64,000 nucleotides of DNA from Metabacillus litoralis (GCF_003667825.1 NZ_CP033043.1:1241001-1305000), one strand, 5' to 3'. Positions 52,620-61,424 are shown, numbered from the stretch's first letter. Notes: generated by a model from the sequence alone, not told the origin. Numbers and translations are program-made.

Positions 52620-54536
52620 TTATAAGCAACGCCCACTAATTTTCCTTACAATTTCCTCTTTAAAATCGTTAATAGATATACCTTCCGACTGATGATCTCC
52701 ATATTTTCGGACATTCACTGTTCCATTTGCCATTTCTTGATCTCCTAAGACAAGCATATATGGAGTTTTCTTCATCTGAGCCTCCCTGATTTTGTACCCA
52801 AGTTTTTCATTGCTAGAATCAAGTTTTACTCGGACCCCCGCTTTCTTCAGCTCCGATTGAATTTGTAAGCAATAATCCATGTGTACATGTGAGACAGGAA
52901 TGATTTCTACTTGTATTGGTGAGAGCCATACAGGGAATGCACCTGCAAAATGCTCAATTAATATCCCTAAGAAGCGATCGATTGATCCGAATATAGCGCG
53001 ATGAATCACAACAGGACGCACTTTTTCGTTGTTTTGATTAATATAAGAAAGATCAAACTTTTCCGGCATTTGAAAATCTAGTTGAATTGTTGCACATTGA
53101 TGACTTCTTTTTAAAGCATCCTTAATATGAAAATCAATTTTAGGTCCGTAAAATGCGCCATCACCCTCGTTAAGATGATAATCGACCTCCAAATCTTGAA
53201 GAACATTTTTTAAAGCTGCCTCGGAAACCTCCCATAGCTTATCATCTCCTAAAGAATCTTCTGGTCTAGTGGAGAGCTCAACAGAATACTCAAATCCAAA
53301 AGTACGATAAACCCTATCAATTAATTGAAACACCTGCTTTATCTCATCCTGAATCTGATCATCACGAACAAAAAGATGAGCATCATCTTGACAAAATGTA
53401 CGAACCCGAAGAAGTCCATTTAATGCACCGCTGAACTCATGGCGATGAACTTGACCGAATTCAGCCATTCGAATCGGTAAATCTCGATATGAGTAAAGAT
53501 TATTTTTGAAAATAAGCATATGACCAGGGCAATTCATTGGTTTTAAGGCAAATTTAGTTGAATCAACCTCCGAAAAATACATATTTTCATGATAATGATC
53601 CCAGTGACCTGATTTTTCCCATAGTTGTTGATTCATCATAAAAGGAGTACGAACCTCGTCATAGTAGGCTTCATTCTGAAGTTCTCGCGAAAACCTTTCT
53701 AGTTCATTTCGAATGATCTGGCCATTTCGTAAATAAAACGGCATTCCAGGAGCTTCCTCTGAGAACATAAACAGCTCTAGTTGTTTTCCTAGCTTTCGAT
53801 GATCTCGTTTTGCTGCTTCTTCTAAGTAATAGAGATAATCTTTTAAGTCATTTTTCTTTTTAAATGCCACACCATAAACTCGCTGAAGCACATCATTTTC
53901 GCTATCTCCTCTCCAGTAAGCACCGGATACACGAGTTAAATGAAATGCTTTTATAAAACCAGTTGATGGAAGATGTGGACCTCGACAAAGATCAATGAAT
54001 TCACCTTGTTGGTATAGTGACAGCTTTTCATTTTTCGGAATATCTTTTAAAATCTCTAATTTGTAGCTCTCACCTTTTTCTGAAAAAAGCTTTTCCGCTT
54101 CATCATAAGAAACTTCGATTCGTTTAATCTCTAGGTTTTCTTTGATGATGTTTTCCATCTCTTTTTCAATCTTTTCTAAATCATTTGATGTTAAGCTAAG
54201 CTCCTCCAGATTCATATCATAATAAAAACCATCTTCAATCACTGGACCAATCCCTAATTTCACAGCTCCATATATTCTTTTCACCGCTTGAGCTAATACA
54301 TGGGCTGTTGAGTGCCTTAGAATTTGCAAACCTTCTTCAGAATCAAGAGTTACAATAGAAACCTTTGCATCTTGTTCAAGCTTGTAGCTGTGATCAACCA
54401 AATGACCATTCACTTTCCCTGCTACCGCATTCTTTTTCAAACTAGGGCTAATTGATTCAGCCAGCATACTAACTGAGATCCCTTTTTGATATTCTTTTAT
54501 GTTCCCATCTGGTAATTCAATTTTTACTACATTCAT
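52620..54536 (-). CDS. thrZ: Threonyl-tRNA synthetase (ThrZ type)
   Basis: Class II synthetase, 638 residues from ATG 54536, set by AAAGGAG eleven bases upstream and by homology; frames to 54638 run into the leader. A TGS domain (GNIKEYQKGISVSMLAESIS) comes first, then the editing domain with HSTAHVLAQAVKR near residue 75 and the catalytic core with MNCPGHMLIF, RMAEFGQVHRHEFSGALNGL, and HRAIFGSIDRFLGILIEHF. The C-terminal anticodon domain ends LVLGDQEMANGTVNVRKYGD. Three T-box leaders upstream match the B. subtilis thrZ arrangement, where a second gene, thrS, exists elsewhere. Confidence 0.94.
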   Translation of the reverse strand: MNVVKIELPDGNIKEYQKGISVSMLAESISPSLKKNAVAGKVNGHLVDHSYKLEQDAKVSIVTLDSEEGLQILRHSTAHVLAQAVKRIYGAVKLGIGPVIEDGFYYDMNLEELSLTSNDLEKIEKEMENIIKENLEIKRIEVSYDEAEKLFSEKGESYKLEILKDIPKNEKLSLYQQGEFIDLCRGPHLPSTGFIKAFHLTRVSGAYWRGDSENDVLQRVYGVAFKKKNDLKDYLYYLEEAAKRDHRKLGKQLELFMFSEEAPGMPFYLRNGQIIRNELERFSRELQNEAYYDEVRTPFMMNQQLWEKSGHWDHYHENMYFSEVDSTKFALKPMNCPGHMLIFKNNLYSYRDLPIRMAEFGQVHRHEFSGALNGLLRVRTFCQDDAHLFVRDDQIQDEIKQVFQLIDRVYRTFGFEYSVELSTRPEDSLGDDKLWEVSEAALKNVLQDLEVDYHLNEGDGAFYGPKIDFHIKDALKRSHQCATIQLDFQMPEKFDLSYINQNNEKVRPVVIHRAIFGSIDRFLGILIEHFAGAFPVWLSPIQVEIIPVSHVHMDYCLQIQSELKKAGVRVKLDSSNEKLGYKIREAQMKKTPYMLVLGDQEMANGTVNVRKYGDHQSEGISINDFKEEIVRKISGRCL

Positions 54537-54565
54537 TTGACAAAACACTCCTTTACTATAATAAA

Positions 54566-54805
54566 AAGCACACTCATCCCTAGATAAGGGACGAGTGTGC
54601 TTAATAACCCGTGGTTCCACCCAATTTCCCATAAGCAATTAAACTTATGGCTTTGGTGCTGTAACGTAGCATGGACGATATCAGATACTGCTTTTCCCTG
54701 ATATAGCTCAGAGGTGGTAAATGATTTTCCTAAGTTAGGAAGGTCACAGCATTTCCTTCCCTCTCTGGAAACCGTAAAAATCATTCATGTCCTCGTCACT
54801 GCTTT
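54566..54805 (-). promoter_or_regulatory. T-box riboswitch 1 (proximal) of thrZ
   Basis: On the minus strand the T-box GGGTGGAACCACGGG (plus 54606-54620) is followed by a terminator whose stem AAGCACACTC... spans 54566-54602. The Stem I side carries TTTACCACCTC, giving a threonine ACC specifier followed by A, near 54713-54718. Uncharged tRNA-Thr should favour the antiterminator. Confidence 0.9.
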
Positions 54806-54821
54806 TTTCTATTTTAAAAAA

Positions 54822-55065
54822 AAAACGCACTCATCCCTACTAACAAGGGACGAGTGCGTTTTGCTCGTGGTTCCACCCAATTTCCCATAAGCAAAAAACA
54901 CTTATGGCTTTGGAGCTGTAACGTAGCCTAGACGATATCAGATACTTATGTTCCCTGATATAGCTCAAAGGTGGTAAATGATCTTCCTAAGTTAGGGAGT
55001 CGCAGCATATCTCCCCTCTCTGAAAACCGTAAATATCATTCATGTCCTTTTCATAGCATTGTATA
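54822..55065 (-). promoter_or_regulatory. T-box riboswitch 2 (middle) of thrZ
   Basis: Same layout as copy 1: terminator stem ACGCACTC/GAGTGCGT at 54822-54862, T-box TGGGTGGAACCACGAG at about 54864-54880 on the minus strand, and TTTACCACCTTTG as the ACC specifier side near 54970-54976. Confidence 0.9.
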
Positions 55066-55077
55066 TTTGTGAAAAAT

Positions 55078-55320
55078 AAAAAACACACCCATCCCTATAC
55101 AAGGGACGAGTGTGTTATAACCCGTGGTTCCACCCAATTTCCCACAAGCAATAAACTTATGGCTTTGGTGCTGTAACGTAGCATATACGGCATTGGATAC
55201 TATTTTCCCCAATACAGCTCAAAGGTGGTAAACTACTTTACTGCGTTAGGAAGCTCTCAGCATATCTTCCCTCTCTGGAAACCGTTTAAAGTAACTCATG
55301 TCCTTATCATTGCGTTCAAA
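55078..55320 (-). promoter_or_regulatory. T-box riboswitch 3 (distal) of thrZ
   Basis: Terminator stem AACACACC/GAGTGTGTT region at 55079-55118, T-box GGGTGGAACCACGGG at about 55120-55137 on the minus strand, and GTTTACCACCTTTG with the ACC specifier near 55223-55229. It is the first of the three to be transcribed. Confidence 0.9.
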
Positions 55321-55347
55321 AGTAAAATTCGTATTTGATTGATTTTG

Positions 55348-55376
55348 ATACTACAATAAAATGGAAAGAAATGCAA
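55348..55376 (-). promoter_or_regulatory. Promoter of the thrZ leader
   Basis: Reading the minus strand, TTGCAT (55376-55371) and TAGTAT (55353-55348) are exactly 17 bases apart, just upstream of the distal T-box. Confidence 0.5.
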
Positions 55377-55507
55377 TAACTTATTTTTAATTTTTTGCTA
55401 GTTAAAATTAGGTCTAGAATAGATCTTGACGGTCAAAAAACAATCCTGTTATTCTAGGTCCATTGCTTGACAACTACATATTACAAGTTTATAGCGGAGG
55501 TTTTCTT

Positions 55508-56635
55508 TTGAAAGATCTATTTAATAGCTTGTCTTCTAGACAAATCAGCTTTTATACTCTTTTACTATTTTTCTTTATTGTGTCAGTATTTTTTGTCCAC
55601 AATAACTACTCTTTTTATGATCGACCTATTGCTAAAATTACGGAAACCCGTTTAGTCGAAGCAACAGAGACAGTCGATCTTCACGAAAATGTGGATAAGC
55701 TTTTTACTCAGGATATAGAAGCAGTGATTAAAAACGGAGAACATAAAGGAGAAGGAATTTCCTTAACAAATGAGTATTCATTATCAGGAGCGTTTGATTC
55801 ACAATACGAAGCTGGGGATGAATTGTTTGTTTCGATTGATACAGAGGAAAGCGCAACTTTAACCGGAACGATAAAAGATGTAAAGCGTGATAAATATGTT
55901 GTGATCATAGCCTGGGTTTTCATCTTTACTCTGCTTATTGTCGGGAAAAAACAAGGGCTTTTTTCGATCATTAGTTTGGCGGTCAACGCCGTTTTGTTAT
56001 CGTATGCATTGGATGTGTATATGCATACATCAGGAATTAGTTTGCTAGTCGTTTGCGGCATAAGTGCGATTCTGTTTACAATCATTTCTTTACTACTCGT
56101 GAATGGCTTTAACGGTAAAACATATGCAGCTATTATTTCAACCATACTTGGAACGTTTATTTCTCTTTTGATTGCGATTATTGTCATGTGGCTAACAGCT
56201 GAAGAAGGTCTTCGATATGAAGAAATGCAATTTTTAACTCGACCTCCTCAAACCGTTTTTATAGCAGGAGTATTAATTGGATCATTAGGAGCGGTTATGG
56301 ATGTTGCCATTACCATGTCTTCATCTGTATATGGTTTGTATGAAGAAAATAATCACATCTCGATAGGAGCACTAAAAAAGTCAGGAATGGATATCGGAAA
56401 AGATATTATGGGGACAATGACAAATATTTTGTTTTTCGCCTATGTAAGCGGTGCGATTCCTATGTTAATTTTATTTTTTAAAAACTCATCACCATTGTCG
56501 TATACCTTATCTATTAATCTTTCTTTGGAATTAGCTCGAGCTCTAGCTGGTGGAATTGGTATTGTTTTAACGATTCCGATCGGTCTCTATACTTCTATAT
56601 TGTTCATTAACCGAAAGAAGAGGATAAGATCATGA
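55508..56635 (+). CDS. YibE/F-family membrane protein (first of a pair)
   Basis: About 375 residues from TTG 55508, with GCGGAGG eight bases upstream. A hydrophobic N-terminal span (about 13-30) is followed by an extracytoplasmic region of roughly 120 residues (OB-like strands, with DTEESATLTGTIKDVKRDKY), then seven or so membrane spans. GVLIGSLGAVMDVAITMSSS near residue 255 and the GKDIMGTMTNILFFAYVSGA stretch are the YibE/F signatures. Function of the family is unknown. It overlaps the next gene by 4 bases. Confidence 0.85.
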   Translation: MKDLFNSLSSRQISFYTLLLFFFIVSVFFVHNNYSFYDRPIAKITETRLVEATETVDLHENVDKLFTQDIEAVIKNGEHKGEGISLTNEYSLSGAFDSQYEAGDELFVSIDTEESATLTGTIKDVKRDKYVVIIAWVFIFTLLIVGKKQGLFSIISLAVNAVLLSYALDVYMHTSGISLLVVCGISAILFTIISLLLVNGFNGKTYAAIISTILGTFISLLIAIIVMWLTAEEGLRYEEMQFLTRPPQTVFIAGVLIGSLGAVMDVAITMSSSVYGLYEENNHISIGALKKSGMDIGKDIMGTMTNILFFAYVSGAIPMLILFFKNSSPLSYTLSINLSLELARALAGGIGIVLTIPIGLYTSILFINRKKRIRS

Positions 56636-57393
56636 ATGTATTAGTTTGTTTAGCCGCTATATTATTTTTATTAATGATTCTTATAGGTGGAAAAAAAGGG
56701 GCCCGTTCTTTTATAGCTTTATTTTTAAATTTTAGTGTGCTCTTTTTAGCTACTCTTTTTATGACAGATCCAAATGCAGATCCTATATTATTAACATTAA
56801 TCGCTAGTACAATCATTAGTTGCATTACCCTGTTTTTTATCAATGAAGTTAACAAGAAAACGAAAACAGCTTTTCTTTCAACAATCATTACGTTAGCTAC
56901 TCTTCTGTTTTTTATTATCATCGTGACAGAACATACTATGACACAAGGCTTTGGTGAAGAAGAAATCGAGGAGCTTAGTATCTTTTCTATGTATATTGGA
57001 GTAGACTTTGTGAAAATCGGTGCATCCATGATCATCATGAGTACAATTGGTGCTATAACTGATGTTGCAATTTCGATTTCGTCTCCCATGCGTGAAATTT
57101 TACTTCATAATCCAAACATTAGTAGAAGCTCATTGTATAAATTTGGACTAAGCATTGGGAGAGACATTCTAGGAACAAACACAAACACATTATTTTTTGC
57201 TTTTTTTGGAGGATATTTAGGGTTACTTATATGGTTTAAAGATTTAAATTATTCTTTCGGGGAAATTGTTAATTCAAAGGTATTTAGCGCAGAGATGATT
57301 ACCATTCTTTGTGCAGGAATTGGAATTGCCTTAATTATTCCAATCACATCATGGATTACTGCTTATTTTTATATTAAATCAAGGGATCAATAG
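56632..57393 (+). CDS. YibE/F-family membrane protein (second of a pair)
   Basis: 253 residues with about seven membrane spans and no large soluble domain. IIMSTIGAITDVAISISSPM near residue 140 and GRDILGTNTNTLFFAFFGGY near residue 178 repeat the motifs of the first protein, so the two probably form a heteromeric membrane complex. Begins inside the stop of its partner (ATGA), which indicates coupled translation. Transport of an unknown substrate is a guess. Confidence 0.87.
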   Translation: MNVLVCLAAILFLLMILIGGKKGARSFIALFLNFSVLFLATLFMTDPNADPILLTLIASTIISCITLFFINEVNKKTKTAFLSTIITLATLLFFIIIVTEHTMTQGFGEEEIEELSIFSMYIGVDFVKIGASMIIMSTIGAITDVAISISSPMREILLHNPNISRSSLYKFGLSIGRDILGTNTNTLFFAFFGGYLGLLIWFKDLNYSFGEIVNSKVFSAEMITILCAGIGIALIIPITSWITAYFYIKSRDQ

Positions 57394-57527
57394 GCGAAAT
57401 AATCAAAACTATAAGACAACCAGCTAAACAATTACCATATTTTCGACATTGTTCGACAAAATGTTTTAGACTATAATAAGGTTAAGACATTAGTGTTACC
57501 TTTCGAGATTTTATATCTCTGTTATAA

Positions 57528-57560
57528 AAAATGCCCTTCCTTTTGGATGGGCATTTTCTA
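57528..57560. terminator. Bidirectional terminator between YibF-like and DHFR genes
   Basis: AAAATGCCC (57528-57536) pairs with GGGCATTTT (57549-57557) between two convergent genes, with A and T runs on both sides. Confidence 0.85.
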
Positions 57561-58043
57561 TATTCTCTCATACACATGATAATAATAAGTATACGGGTTT
57601 TGGTCATCCTTTATCCCTTTTTCAACAGATACTTCCTTCCATTCCTTTTCATTTACTTCCGGAAAAAATGTATCACCTTCAAAGGAATGATGGATTTTAG
57701 TGATATACATTTTCTCCACATAAGGTAAAAACAGTTTATAAATCTGTTCTCCCCCAAAAATAAATAGTTCTTTTTCTTGTTTACATAATTCAAAAACTTC
57801 TTCTATGGAATGAACAATCTCACAGCCTTCAAAAGAAAAGTCTTTGTCTCTAGTTAAAATAATATTTCTTCTATGAGGTAAAGCTCTACCGATTGACTCA
57901 AAGTTTTTTCTGCCTAATATAATCGAATGCCCTTTTGTTACATTTTTCACATATTCCCAGTCTCGTGGAATTCTCCAAGGAATGTCATTTTTATAGCCGA
58001 TCACTCTATTCTGATCCATCGCGACGATTAAAGAAACTTTCAA
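57558..58043 (-). CDS. Dihydrofolate reductase resembling trimethoprim-resistant DfrG/DfrK
   Basis: Reduces dihydrofolate with NADPH. 161 residues with SLIVAMDQNRVIGYKNDIPW at the start, GRKNFESIGRALPHRRNIIL near residue 45, and FIFGGEQIYKLFLPYVEKMY near residue 95. These stretches are very close to what I remember of staphylococcal DfrG and DfrK (WRIPEDWEYVKN, SIGRALPGRRNIILTRD, FIFGGEQIYNLFLPYVEKMY). No thyA is adjacent, so it is not in the usual thyA-dfrA pair. A chromosomal relative of a resistance gene is the likely reading; actual resistance is not shown. Confidence 0.9.
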   Translation of the reverse strand: MKVSLIVAMDQNRVIGYKNDIPWRIPRDWEYVKNVTKGHSIILGRKNFESIGRALPHRRNIILTRDKDFSFEGCEIVHSIEEVFELCKQEKELFIFGGEQIYKLFLPYVEKMYITKIHHSFEGDTFFPEVNEKEWKEVSVEKGIKDDQNPYTYYYHVYERI

Positions 58044-58054
58044 AGCTTACCCTC

Positions 58055-58453
58055 CTATTTTATTTCGAATGTCACATTTAATGTCTTTATAACTTTGGAA
58101 ACTTGTAAGTCATCCTTCATATCATCTAGGGAGTGCCATTTAACTTCTGAGAGTGTTTGTTTCTTACCAGCTTCGGGATCAAAACCAAGAGAAGGTATAC
58201 GATCATTTACTGTACGAACTAAGTAACATCTTTCCTCTCCGTGACTATAGGTGCCGACAAATAAACATCTCTCTATTTCTACATCCAAATTCACTTCTTC
58301 TTTTACCTCACGAATGACCGCTTCCTCAAACGTTTCCCCTTCTTCTACTCCACCTCCAGGTAATGTCCAAAACGTTTTATCGGGATAAACCTCTTTAACC
58401 ATTAAAATGTGGTCATCCTTTATAATAGCTGCACATGATCTTTTTCTATTCAT
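58055..58453 (-). CDS. NUDIX hydrolase
   Basis: 132 residues from ATG 58453, chosen for the AGAGGTG site upstream; a frame to 58558 adds a leader without a site. The full NUDIX box is GGGVEEGETFEEAVIREVKE followed by EVNLDV (about residues 33-58). It begins MNRKRSCAAIIKDDHILMVK. It is 11 bases upstream of the DHFR gene on the same strand, so the two are probably cotranscribed; a link to dihydroneopterin triphosphate hydrolysis or 8-oxo-dGTP cleaning is possible but unproven. Confidence 0.87.
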   Translation of the reverse strand: MNRKRSCAAIIKDDHILMVKEVYPDKTFWTLPGGGVEEGETFEEAVIREVKEEVNLDVEIERCLFVGTYSHGEERCYLVRTVNDRIPSLGFDPEAGKKQTLSEVKWHSLDDMKDDLQVSKVIKTLNVTFEIK

Positions 58454-58633
58454 TGTTTTCACCTCTAGATTTTCTTTCTTAATTCTATAAGGTATAAAGA
58501 TAAATTTGATATTTTTGGCATTTATTTTATTTAACATGAAATTCACTAGAAAATTCAAGAAATATAAAGTAGGATAAACATATCAAACGTTACGAGAATT
58601 AGTACAGATAAGGTTACGGAGAGTGAAATAGAA

Positions 58634-59554
58634 TTGAAAACATTAACAGTTGAAAATTTAGTCAAACAATTTTCATTAAAAGTCTTAACTGGAGTTCACA
58701 ACTTACAGCAACCTATTTCCCAACCAAGATCACACCGCCCAGGCTTGGAGTTTGTTGGTCATTTTGACTTTTTTCCAACTGAACGTGTTCAAATTCTTGG
58801 AAGAAAAGAGATTAACTATTTGCATAAGCTAAGCATAGAGGAACGTCAAATGCGAATTGGTAATATTGTTAAATACCATCCACCCTGTTTTATTGTAACA
58901 GCTCGACCAGAAGGCTTAACATATTTGACTCAATATTGCATTGAAGAAAACATCCCCTTGTTATGCACAAACGAGCCAGAAACGACTTCAGAATTTATGA
59001 TGAAGCTTGATTCATACATGGTAAAAGCACTTGCCGAGGAAATTGCCGTACACGGCGTATGCGTGAATGTATATGGAATGGGCATTTTAATCCGTGGTAA
59101 ATCAGGTGTTGGGAAAAGTGAAACAGCACACACGTTGATCGGTAAAGGTCATCGACTTGTAGCTGATGATATTGTTGTCTTAAAAAAGCTTAGTCCCCGA
59201 ACCATTCTAGGAACTCATGATGAAAAGACAAAGGAATTTCTCTCATTACGTAGCATCGGGCTCTTAAATGTTGTTCGCTTATACGGTAGAAAGGCATTTC
59301 AAGATGAAACTCGAATCGCACTTGATATTGAATTGAAAAAATGGGAAAAAAATTCACTTAATAATGAATTAGAGCATGAACAGACTTTTACTGATTATAT
59401 GGGTGTTAAAGTTCCACACGTTGAAATCCAGCTTCAGCCAGGTCGGGATGTAGCAGGATTAATTGAGGCTGCTGCAAACAATTGGCTCTTAAAGCAACAA
59501 GGGTACAGTGCAGCTGAAGAATTTATGAAACGTTTAGAATCAGAATTTAATTGA
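58634..59554 (+). CDS. hprK: HPr kinase/phosphorylase (HprK), divergent and outside the lgt context
   Basis: Phosphorylates and dephosphorylates Ser46 of HPr/Crh. 306 residues from TTG 58634 (GGAGAGTG nine bases upstream). The N-terminal domain contains RPGLEFVGHFDFFPTERVQI, then the P-loop RGKSGVGKSETAHTLI near residue 153, GHRLVADDIVVLK, SIGLLNVVRLYGRKAF and the C-terminal QLQPGRDVAGLIEAAANNW, the K/P-loop region. Many positions differ from canonical HprK (which has PVRPGRN). It is alone with its own terminator rather than followed by lgt, so it may be a second HprK. Confidence 0.9.
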   Translation: MKTLTVENLVKQFSLKVLTGVHNLQQPISQPRSHRPGLEFVGHFDFFPTERVQILGRKEINYLHKLSIEERQMRIGNIVKYHPPCFIVTARPEGLTYLTQYCIEENIPLLCTNEPETTSEFMMKLDSYMVKALAEEIAVHGVCVNVYGMGILIRGKSGVGKSETAHTLIGKGHRLVADDIVVLKKLSPRTILGTHDEKTKEFLSLRSIGLLNVVRLYGRKAFQDETRIALDIELKKWEKNSLNNELEHEQTFTDYMGVKVPHVEIQLQPGRDVAGLIEAAANNWLLKQQGYSAAEEFMKRLESEFN

Positions 59555-59563
59555 ATTGTATAA

Positions 59564-59608
59564 AAAAGGTAGGCACAAACTAGTAAAAGTAGTTTGTGCC
59601 TACCTTTT
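59564..59608. terminator. Strong bidirectional terminator between hprK and racemase-like gene
   Basis: A perfect 19 bp stem: AAAAGGTAGGCACAAACTA (59564-59582) with its complement at 59590-59608, loop of 7, between convergent genes. Confidence 0.93.
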
Positions 59609-59612
59609 ACTT

Positions 59613-60263
59613 TTATAGATTTAGATTGTGAATCGATGTTTTTAATGTCTCCAAAGGATTCATAATCTTTGTCGAGGTCTTATTCTCAACCTGCTCTGCG
59701 GCCTCAACCATGGATAATTGAGCAACAGATAGTACTCTATTGTTTTCACTTAGTTGCTCTAAACCCTCAACTATTTTTTGATGATATTCTTCTTTTAAAC
59801 CATTCATAATCAAGTTAAATGAGTTTTCAATCACTGCAACTTCTATATCAATTGATTTTTGATGAGCTGTAGCATATTGATAAAGTCTTGACATTGTTCC
59901 TTCAACAGTTGCTGGATTTGAGAAAACAATCGTTTGTGGTTCTTTCATCTGACAAAGAGATTCAAAAAATGGTTCATCAATCTTAATAACTGGAACTGTT
60001 GTTGTTAATACCGCTTCCTCAAGAAGAGCTATGTAGTTTGTACATGTTATTAAGATCGCATCCACCTGACAGTTCGCAACCCATTCAATTTGCTCCCTCA
60101 CCTTAGCTTGAGCATCTGCTCTTGATAAGGAATGACCAGCTTGTATACAGTGCATTAATCCGGGGTCAACAAAATGAAGAAACTCTAGATCAGAAGGTGA
60201 AAATACTTTTTCAAGATAATTTATATTTGAATAATGCGCGTGTATACAGCCAATTTTTTTCAC
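59613..60263 (-). CDS. Asp/Glu racemase-like superfamily protein
   Basis: 216 residues. The pattern FVDPGLMHCIQAG near residue 31 and DAILITCTNYIALLEEAV near residue 70 (candidate catalytic cysteine in TCTNY) fits the aspartate/glutamate/hydantoin racemase fold, but the second catalytic cysteine position near residue 185 reads AQLSMVEAAE and lacks cysteine. This may mean a decarboxylase- or isomerase-like activity or none. It is 19 bases downstream of the methyltransferase gene on the same strand, so both may be one transcript. Confidence 0.7.
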   Translation of the reverse strand: MKKIGCIHAHYSNINYLEKVFSPSDLEFLHFVDPGLMHCIQAGHSLSRADAQAKVREQIEWVANCQVDAILITCTNYIALLEEAVLTTTVPVIKIDEPFFESLCQMKEPQTIVFSNPATVEGTMSRLYQYATAHQKSIDIEVAVIENSFNLIMNGLKEEYHQKIVEGLEQLSENNRVLSVAQLSMVEAAEQVENKTSTKIMNPLETLKTSIHNLNL

Positions 60264-60282
60264 AACGATTCTCCCTTTGATT

Positions 60283-61056
60283 CTATGAATTTTTTGTTGC
60301 TTTTAACAATAGGGCTTCTCCGAGAAATGATTCAACTTTATTATGTTGAATGGTTATACGAAATTTATTTTTCACCTTTTGCTTACAATTTATAATATAT
60401 TCATTTAGTGCTTCTTTATTGTCCTGTGACATTTTCATTCGATCACACCAACTGTCAAATTCAAATTTTTTCTCAAATCGGAATAATTCTTGTATTTCAA
60501 AACCTTCTTGTTCTAACATATTTATCCACTCTGTTTTCTTCCACGCACGAAAATGACTATAATCTCTTATTTTTTCAATCTTATTATAAAAGTGATCATA
60601 TTCATTCCCTTCAGGTGCAACATTGTCATCAAGAAGGAACTTACCGTTAGCTTTTAAAACCCGGTGAACTTCACTAACAAACTGTTGGACGTTTGGGAAG
60701 TGGTGTGGAGCAATACGGCAAGTAACCAGATCGAATGAATGATCTTGAAAAGGAAGCTTTTCTGCATCACCTTCAACAAAGACAACATTTGAATAACCAT
60801 TTCCCTTGATAAACGTTTCAGCAGCCGTTAGCATTTCAGGTGTTAAATCCACAGCTGTTACTTTGTGGACAAGAGGCGCAAAAGCGTTTGCTGTATGTCC
60901 TCCTCCAGTTGCGACATCAAGGACATGTTCAACCCCTGTCACACGAGCTATTTCCACTAATTTTTGTAAATCTGCTCCCTTGCGATGACCACTACTTTTT
61001 ACATACTCATCAGCACTTCGCCCAAATTGCTTTTGAACATCTTTTTTAATATCCAT
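60283..61056 (-). CDS. Class I SAM-dependent methyltransferase (UbiE-like)
   Basis: 257 residues from ATG 61056, five bases after GGGGGAG; an ATG at 61074 overlaps that site. The Rossmann methyltransferase motifs are clear: VLDVATGGGHTANAFAPLV near residue 44 (motif I), VTAVDLTPEMLTAAETF (motif II) and DLVTCRIAPHHFPNVQQFVS near residue 113. It resembles UbiE/COQ5-type small-molecule methyltransferases such as YcgJ. The substrate is unknown. Probably cotranscribed with the racemase-like gene. Confidence 0.87.
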   Translation of the reverse strand: MDIKKDVQKQFGRSADEYVKSSGHRKGADLQKLVEIARVTGVEHVLDVATGGGHTANAFAPLVHKVTAVDLTPEMLTAAETFIKGNGYSNVVFVEGDAEKLPFQDHSFDLVTCRIAPHHFPNVQQFVSEVHRVLKANGKFLLDDNVAPEGNEYDHFYNKIEKIRDYSHFRAWKKTEWINMLEQEGFEIQELFRFEKKFEFDSWCDRMKMSQDNKEALNEYIINCKQKVKNKFRITIQHNKVESFLGEALLLKATKNS

Positions 61057-61219
61057 TCCGTCTCCCCCATTCATTTGTCAGTAAGTTTATATCTCTACTT
61101 TTATTATAATAAAAAAGGTAGATAAGAAAATGTTGATTGTTTTATGAAATGCAATAAGGGTAACTTATAGATTGGGAAAGAATGAAGCTAAAATAGGCTG
61201 TATTTTCCTCACAATAGAA

Positions 61220-61226
61220 CATACTA
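61220..61226 (+). promoter_or_regulatory. CATACTA -10-like element, possible sigma-G/sigma-F promoter
   Basis: CATACTA is the consensus -10 of sporulation sigma factors such as sigma-G, and it lies 22 bases before the start codon of the 58-residue gene. A TGTATT at about 61198-61203 could be the -35, but the gap (about 15-16 bases) is shorter than usual. Confidence 0.4.
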
Positions 61227-61247
61227 ACAACAAAAGGAGTGATAAAA

Positions 61248-61424
61248 ATGACAAACAATCCAAATAAAGGCTCATTGTCTGCAGGATATGCTGCAGACAA
61301 ATCTCAGGCACAAAACTACAACGAGGAAATTAGCATGGAGATCTTAGCAAAACAAGCTCTTGATCAAACAATCAAAGAAGGCGGTGCCTTCGCACGAGAA
61401 AATTCTGATCAATTTAAACAATAA
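61248..61424 (+). CDS. Small hydrophilic protein, possibly sporulation-expressed
   Basis: 58 residues from ATG 61248, with AAAGGAG nine bases upstream; a GTG at 61239 is inside that site. Composition is rich in N, Q, A, S and E, with SLSAGYAADKSQAQNY and ALDQTIKEGGAFARENSDQ, and no hydrophobic span. Small size and composition recall small acid-soluble spore proteins, but no known SASP motif is present, so the family is unknown. The CATACTA element upstream is the only hint of timing. Confidence 0.6.
   Translation: MTNNPNKGSLSAGYAADKSQAQNYNEEISMEILAKQALDQTIKEGGAFARENSDQFKQ

Noticed and set aside
52417..52629. 70-codon minus-strand frame between DinB and thrZ
   Set aside because: It crosses the 42 bp duplication and the thrZ terminator hairpin, and has low-complexity composition.
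54533..54784. 83-codon minus-strand frame upstream of thrZ
   Set aside because: It lies entirely in the T-box leader and reads across the antiterminator.
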